The position numbers and the translations under genes are program-made. The notes under the pieces are model-generated. The model made no database searches and was not told the DNA's origin. It worked only from the letters and a program-made list of their open reading frames with translations. DNA of 64,000 bases from Mycobacterium sp. MFM001 (lineage in GTDB: Bacteria > Actinomycetota > Actinomycetes > Mycobacteriales > Mycobacteriaceae): assembly GCF_003402475.1 (NCBI RefSeq), contig NZ_BFAB01000015.1, forward strand, positions 1 through 64,000. Reading direction: 5' to 3'. Shown in pieces: positions 59,702 to 64,000 of the stretch. The stretch's first letter is position 1, and each line of letters opens with the position of its first letter.

Positions 59702-60295
59702 GTGACCTCGGAACTCGTGCAGCTGGAGTCGGTGTACGGGCCGTTGACCGAGTCGGTCCGGCGCCTCGTCGACGCCACAATCCGGACAAAAGCCGACGCG
59801 ATGACGCTTGCCAGGGTGAAGGAGAAGATCGATTGCGCGACTGAGGAATTGAGCGCGGCGCTGATTCCCGGCTCTTTCGGTACGCAGACCACCGATGGTC
59901 AACCGATGGTATGGGGAAACGTCGTGGTCGGTCTGCGCAACCCTGTCGCGCCTCCGCTGGTGATTCACCACGGAGCCGACGGCCTGGTGCGGGCGGACTT
60001 CGCTCTCGGCGCGGCCTACGAGGGTCCGCCCGGCCACGTACATGGCGGGGTGTGCGCGATGGTCCTCGACCATGTCCTGGGCGCCACCGCGCACAAGCCG
60101 GGTAGACCGGCCTACACCGGCACGCTGACGTTGCGCTACCTGCGAGGAACCCCGCTGGGCAAGCTGCGGGCAGAGGCACGCATCGACCATGTGGAGGGGG
60201 TCAAGACGTTTGCCGTCGGCCACATCGCGGATGCGGGTGGCGTGACCGTCGAGGCTGACGGCGTGTTCATCCACCCGCGGGAGAACCGGCGGTAA
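59702..60295 (+). CDS. Hotdog-fold thioesterase (PaaI-like)
   Basis: 197 residues. C-terminal hotdog domain about 70–195 with the HGG motif in GPPGHVHGGVCAMVLDHVLGATA, followed by YTGTLTLRYLRGTPLG. The N-terminal 60 residues are helical and charged. It hydrolyses acyl-CoA thioesters, often aromatic. GTG 59702 opens the protein; a frame extending to 59666 lacks a ribosome site. It is convergent with the amidohydrolase across four bases. Confidence 0.88.
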   Translation: MTSELVQLESVYGPLTESVRRLVDATIRTKADAMTLARVKEKIDCATEELSAALIPGSFGTQTTDGQPMVWGNVVVGLRNPVAPPLVIHHGADGLVRADFALGAAYEGPPGHVHGGVCAMVLDHVLGATAHKPGRPAYTGTLTLRYLRGTPLGKLRAEARIDHVEGVKTFAVGHIADAGGVTVEADGVFIHPRENRR

Positions 60296-60299
60296 ATCG

Positions 60300-61574
60300 C
60301 TAGCTGCGGGCCGGCGCCAGCCGCTTCAGCGCCAGCCCGCCTTCGAACGGCCGGTAGCCGAACGCCGCCGGCGCCTGGTAGCCGGTGTCGCCCAACGCGG
60401 TATGCACCTCGGCGACGGTCGGGCCGATCTTGGCCGCGACGGGCGCCAGTGCGTCCAGGTCGAAGCGGTAGAGGCGACCGGCGTTGCCGCCCAAGATCTT
60501 CCGACAGACATCCTCGGACCTGTCATGCAGAGCCCAGCGGATCGCCAGCTTCGACTGCGGCGTGAAGCCTTCCTCGTGGGGATAGTCACTGCCCCACATG
60601 ATGTGGTCTGCCCCCATGAAGTCGATCATCGCCGCGTCGTAGGGCGCCAGCTCGCTGGCCAAATACACGTTGCGCCGGGCATATTCGCTGGGCGACAGCG
60701 TCAACTCGTCGACCGACGAACCGCCGAACATCCCGTAGGTGCGGTTGTGCGCCTCCGATTTCATGGTGGGCACCATCGCGTCGAGCACCGCCAATTGCGA
60801 CTGGACCCACAGCGTGCCCTGCTCGGTCGGGACGAACCGCAGCGTCGGATACCGCTCGAACACCCCGGCCAGAATCAGGTGGCCGAGCGTGCGGTTCGCC
60901 CACATCGCCATCTCGGTGATCAGCACCGCGTTGGATGCCGGCTGGTCCATCGGCATCTCGGGACTGCCGGCCCCCGCATGCTGCACCACGGTCAGGTCCA
61001 GCTCCGCGCACAGCGCCCAGATCGGCTCGTAGCGGGTGTGGAACAACGGGGCGACCTGCGGGTCGCCGGGCGAGACCGGCGGGATCAGCACGCCGCCGAA
61101 GCAGTCTTGCTCGGCGCCCCAACGGATCTCCTGCAACGCAAGCTCGACGTCGTTGGGAAAGATCTGAATCAGTCCGCGGCGCCGCGTGGGCGCCAGCGAA
61201 CAGAAGTCGACCTGCCACCGGTTGTGCGCTTGCACGCCGGCCCAACGCTTCTCTAACTCGTCGCGAGTGCGCGGCAGGCTGATCGTGATGTTGGGCGTGG
61301 TCGGGAAAAACGGGGGCACGGTGTTGGGCAGCAGCACCTCGCCGGCCACGCCGTCGGCGTCCATCTCGGATAGCCGCAACTCGTGGTCCCAGTTGCGGGC
61401 GGCGGTGGCGATGATCAAGTCGTCGAACGGGCTGACGTATGTCTTGGCCCACGCGTCGAACTCGTCGTGCAGCCCGGCCGGCAGGTACTGCTTGTAGTCG
61501 TAGAGGTCGGCCCCGGCGTGGGTGTCCGTCGAGATGACCACATAACGATCGATCGTGTCCCAGGTTGCAGCCAT
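60300..61574 (-). CDS. Amidohydrolase (ACMSD-like metal-dependent hydrolase/decarboxylase)
   Basis: 424 residues, amidohydrolase-2 family. Metal ligands: D17-x-H19 in ISTDTHAG, a His in VVQHAGAG and the catalytic Asp in WGSDYPHEEG. The family includes decarboxylases of aromatic and unsaturated acids and hydrolases; mycobacteria carry many paralogues. It is divergent from the second HIBADH-like gene across about 100 bases. Substrate unknown. Confidence 0.9.
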   Translation of the reverse strand: MAATWDTIDRYVVISTDTHAGADLYDYKQYLPAGLHDEFDAWAKTYVSPFDDLIIATAARNWDHELRLSEMDADGVAGEVLLPNTVPPFFPTTPNITISLPRTRDELEKRWAGVQAHNRWQVDFCSLAPTRRRGLIQIFPNDVELALQEIRWGAEQDCFGGVLIPPVSPGDPQVAPLFHTRYEPIWALCAELDLTVVQHAGAGSPEMPMDQPASNAVLITEMAMWANRTLGHLILAGVFERYPTLRFVPTEQGTLWVQSQLAVLDAMVPTMKSEAHNRTYGMFGGSSVDELTLSPSEYARRNVYLASELAPYDAAMIDFMGADHIMWGSDYPHEEGFTPQSKLAIRWALHDRSEDVCRKILGGNAGRLYRFDLDALAPVAAKIGPTVAEVHTALGDTGYQAPAAFGYRPFEGGLALKRLAPARS

Positions 61575-61676
61575 GGTGTCCTCCGGCGTCGGTGTATACG
61601 AGGCTAGCCTTCCCGTCAGGCCGGCGAGCGCAAGATCTTTGTCTCAGTGAGCGGACGACCGGGCAAGCTGGACACC

Positions 61677-62618
61677 ATGGACATCGGATTCATCGGCCTG
61701 GGCAACATGGGCCGCGGCATGGCCGCCAACCTCGTCAACGCGGGTCATCGCGTCACCGTCTACAACCGCTCCCCCGGCAAGGCCGACGCACTGACCGACC
61801 AGGGCGCAACACGCGCGCTCACCGTCGCCGAGGCCTGCCGCGGCGAGGTTGTGGTCACGATGCTGGCCGACGACTACGCCGTCGACGACGTGGTGTTCGG
61901 CGAGGACGGCGTGCTCGCGTCACTGGCACCCGGCGCTGTGCACGTCTCGTCGAGCACCATCAGCGTCGCGCTGTCTCAGCGGTTGGCCGCTGCACATGCT
62001 GACGCCGGGCAGCAATATGTGGCCGCGCCGGTGTTCGGCCGCCCCGAAGCCGCCTCTGCCGCAAAGCTTTTCGTGGTCGCAGCGGGCGCGCCCGCGGTGC
62101 TCGAGCAAGTGGCGCCATTGTTTGACGCGATCGGCCAGCGCACCTTCGTGGTGTCCGAGAAACCGGAGGCAGCCAGCCTGGTCAAGCTGTCGGGCAACTT
62201 CTTGATCGCGTCGGTGATCGAGTCACTGGGCGAGGCCATCGCGCTGGTCGGCAAGGCGGGGGTGGACCCGCTGCACTACGTCGACATCCTGACCTCGACG
62301 TTGTTCAGCGCGCCGGCCTACCAGACGTACGGCGGGCTGATCGCGCGTGGCGAATTCGAGCCGGCCGGGTTCGCCGCGACGCTGGGGCTCAAGGACGTCC
62401 GGCTGGCACTGGCCGCCGCCGAGGACATGCAGGTGCCCCTGCCCGTCGCCAGCCTGCTGCGCGACCGGTTCCTCGCGCTGCTGGCCGACGGGCGCGGCCA
62501 CCAGGATTGGTCGGCGATCGCCACCCTCGCGGGACGGGACGCAGGGGCGATCGCCAGCGCGGCGAAGCCGGGCGCAGCGGGTCGGCCCCAGATGCCCGGC
62601 TCAGACCACTCCGCGTAA
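61677..62618 (+). CDS. 3-Hydroxyisobutyrate dehydrogenase family protein (second copy)
   Basis: 313 residues. Rossmann motif IGFIGLGNMGRGMAANL, substrate region in SSSTISVALSQRL, and the catalytic lysine K170 in KLSGNFLIAS. The APVFGRPEAASAAK segment replaces the DAPVSGG of the first copy, so it is nearer to the imine-reductase/GlyR1-like side of the family. ATG 61677 is preferred; a GTG ten codons upstream is possible. Its 3' end overlaps the convergent SDR by 18 bases. Confidence 0.88.
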   Translation: MDIGFIGLGNMGRGMAANLVNAGHRVTVYNRSPGKADALTDQGATRALTVAEACRGEVVVTMLADDYAVDDVVFGEDGVLASLAPGAVHVSSSTISVALSQRLAAAHADAGQQYVAAPVFGRPEAASAAKLFVVAAGAPAVLEQVAPLFDAIGQRTFVVSEKPEAASLVKLSGNFLIASVIESLGEAIALVGKAGVDPLHYVDILTSTLFSAPAYQTYGGLIARGEFEPAGFAATLGLKDVRLALAAAEDMQVPLPVASLLRDRFLALLADGRGHQDWSAIATLAGRDAGAIASAAKPGAAGRPQMPGSDHSA

Positions 62619-63416
62619 CCCGTCGGCGCCGAACACCGGCTCCAGCATCGCGGTGAAGTCCGGGCCGCGGCGCAGCATGTGCCCACCGTCGACGTTGATG
62701 ACCTGGCCGGTGATCCACGCGGCGGCGTCGCTGAGCAGGAACATCGCCGCGTTGGCGACGTCCTCCACCTCGCCGGCCCGCGGCAGCGGCGTGCAGATCC
62801 GGTAATCCTCGGACAACTCCGGCGACTCGGTGATCGGCGCGACGAGGTCGGTGCGGATCAGCCCCGGCCGGATACCGTTGACCCGCACCCACGACGGGCC
62901 CAGCTCGTCGGCCGCCAGCTTCATCAGATGGTCGACCGCCGATTTGGTCACCCCATACGCGCCAAACCAGCGATGCGTGTTGCTGGCCGCGATCGACGAG
63001 ATCCCGACGAACGACCCGCCACCACCGCGAACCAGTTGTCGCGCAGCATGTTTGAGCACATACATGGTGCCGTTGACGTTGAGGTCGACCGTGCGCCGCC
63101 ACGCGTCGGAGTCGACCTGGGTGATCGGTCCGATCGTCTCGGAGCCGCCCGCGCAATGCACCACGCCGTGCAGCCGGCCGCGCCACGCCGTCGCGGCGTC
63201 GACGACCCGCGCAACCTGGTCTTCGTCGGTGACGTCGGCCGGCTCGGGCCGGACGTCGCCGCCGATCTCCTTGGCGGCCGCTTCCAACCGATCGGCATTG
63301 CGCGCGACGATGACGACCGCCGCCCCGGCCGCGGCCAAGCCCGCCGCCACCGCCTTACCGATTCCCGTGCCACCGCCGGTGACCAGGTAGGTACGGTCTT
63401 CGAACGAAAGTTCCAT
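62601..63416 (-). CDS. Short-chain dehydrogenase/reductase (SDR)
   Basis: 271 residues. TGGGTGIGKAVAAGL cofactor motif, HCAG, catalytic serine in ISSIAAS and YGVTK, and GQVINVDGG at the end of the core. This resembles 2,4-dienoyl-CoA-reductase- or 3-hydroxyacyl-CoA-dehydrogenase-type SDRs. AAGGAG lies four bases before ATG 63416. It is 29 bases downstream of the enoyl-CoA hydratase gene on the same strand, so they form one operon. Confidence 0.92.
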   Translation of the reverse strand: MELSFEDRTYLVTGGGTGIGKAVAAGLAAAGAAVVIVARNADRLEAAAKEIGGDVRPEPADVTDEDQVARVVDAATAWRGRLHGVVHCAGGSETIGPITQVDSDAWRRTVDLNVNGTMYVLKHAARQLVRGGGGSFVGISSIAASNTHRWFGAYGVTKSAVDHLMKLAADELGPSWVRVNGIRPGLIRTDLVAPITESPELSEDYRICTPLPRAGEVEDVANAAMFLLSDAAAWITGQVINVDGGHMLRRGPDFTAMLEPVFGADGLRGVV

Positions 63417-63445
63417 GCTGCTCCTTGCGGTTGCGCGAGCAGAAA

Positions 63446-64000
63446 TTACGGCTCGTCGCGGCGGGCGATCTTCGACGGCTTGGCGGTGCGCCAGTCCTCG
63501 ACGTCGGGCGGCAACCCGATCGGATACCGGTTCTCGTTGCGGGCCGCCCAGTGCGCATGCCCGAGCTCGTGAACATGGAACGCGTGGCGCAGCGCCTCGG
63601 TGAAACCCATTGCGTCGGAGGCGGCGTTCACCGAGTCCTTGATCAGCAGCGCAGCCATCGTGGGCCGTTCGGCGATGCGCCGGGCGAACTCCAGCGTCTT
63701 GTCCTCGAGCTCGCCGGCCGGAAACACCTTGGATACCATGCCGAGCCGGTAGGCCTCGTCGGCGTCCAGCGAATCACCGGTCAGCAGAAGCTCTTTGGCT
63801 TTGCGCGGGCCGAATTCCCAAGGGTGAGCGTAGTATTCGACGCCCGGCATACCCATCCGCACCCCGACCACGTCGGAAAACTTCGCGTTGTCCGCAGCCA
63901 CGATCAGATCGCACGCCCAGATCAGCATCAAACCCGCGGAAATCGCATTGCCCTGTACCTGAGCAATGGTGATCTTTCGCAGATCCCGCCAGCGGCAGGT
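63446..64000 (-). CDS. Enoyl-CoA hydratase/isomerase family protein (5' end beyond the window)
   Basis: The open frame continues past the right edge, so the N-terminus is missing; the visible part is about 184 codons. The crotonase oxyanion-hole segment IAQVQGNAISAGLMLIWACDLIVA is present, followed by GVRMGMPGVEYYAHPWEFGPRKAKELLLTGDSLDADEAYRLGMV. The usual hydratase glutamate position reads MPGVEYY, so hydratase or isomerase activity cannot be told apart. It is upstream of the SDR in the same operon and fits beta-oxidation of a CoA-linked fragment. Confidence 0.9.
   Translation of the reverse strand, partial: TCRWRDLRKITIAQVQGNAISAGLMLIWACDLIVAADNAKFSDVVGVRMGMPGVEYYAHPWEFGPRKAKELLLTGDSLDADEAYRLGMVSKVFPAGELEDKTLEFARRIAERPTMAALLIKDSVNAASDAMGFTEALRHAFHVHELGHAHWAARNENRYPIGLPPDVEDWRTAKPSKIARRDEP

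Noticed and set aside
29..64000. Insertion sequences, prophage genes or CRISPR arrays
   Set aside because: No transposase, integrase or phage-like product and no regularly spaced direct repeats were found; the only array-like repeat is the protein-coding one at 26175–26564.

Overview
The window is high-GC actinobacterial DNA from a non-tuberculous Mycobacterium. It carries orthologues, in recognisable order, of the M. tuberculosis Rv0756c–Rv0773c neighbourhood: phoP–phoR, a HIT protein, an Rv0760c-type ketosteroid-isomerase-like protein, adhB, cyp51 with its ferredoxin, cyp123, aldA, purD and ggtA. It also carries a complete mce operon. All comparisons to M. tuberculosis are from memory, not from a search, and the species cannot be fixed.

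Layout. 1–3.0 kb: a thiolase divergent from an SRPBCC–TetR pair, with a perfect palindromic operator between them, then a small membrane protein. 3.0–5.9 kb: ggt converging on purD. 6.0–7.8 kb: a CYP125-like P450 and a TetR regulator, placed between purD and the genes that precede it in M. tuberculosis. 7.8–11.4 kb: a minus-strand operon of aldehyde dehydrogenase, SDR, 3-hydroxyisobutyrate-dehydrogenase-like and carboxymuconolactone-decarboxylase-like proteins. 11.5–16.3 kb: TetR, CYP123, SDR, CYP51, ferredoxin and an NTF2-fold protein. 16.4–21.9 kb: adhB, a DapB-like reductase, an old-yellow-enzyme/Fe-S flavoprotein, a ketosteroid-isomerase-like protein and an SDR. 21.9–22.5 kb: a vapBC toxin–antitoxin pair. 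22.6–25.9 kb: HIT protein, membrane protein, phoR and phoP. 26.0–27.4 kb: a protein built of 10-residue repeats, tRNA-Thr(UGU) and a universal stress protein.

27.5–38.4 kb is a full yrbEA–yrbEB–mceA–F lipid/sterol importer on the minus strand, with a TetR regulator upstream and three copies of a CCGTACG-type operator motif. 38.5–40.7 kb holds a small hypothetical protein and a LytR–CpsA–Psr cell-wall ligase. 40.7–48.8 kb holds two divergent transcription units that look like a paralogous ring-degradation set: an HsaD-like C–C hydrolase, SDR and Baeyer–Villiger monooxygenase on one strand; an HsaA-like flavin hydroxylase, HsaC-like extradiol dioxygenase, KstD-like flavoprotein and IclR regulator on the other. 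48.8–64 kb continues the catabolic island: two hormone-sensitive-lipase-type esterases, two A/B-barrel-like proteins, three SDRs, a second Baeyer–Villiger monooxygenase with a long N-terminal extension, an NTF2-fold protein, an unassigned protein with an HxD…H iron-site pattern, a second KstD-like enzyme, a PadR regulator, a hotdog thioesterase, an amidohydrolase, a second 3-hydroxyisobutyrate-dehydrogenase-like protein and an enoyl-CoA hydratase cut by the right edge.

Taken together the window encodes uptake of a hydrophobic substrate (Mce), P450 and Baeyer–Villiger oxidation, ring dehydrogenation, meta-cleavage and CoA-linked degradation. The substrate is not determined; a steroid or other polycyclic or terpenoid compound is the natural inference. 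Translational coupling is pervasive: fifteen gene pairs overlap by the four bases NTGA, which makes most operon boundaries clear.
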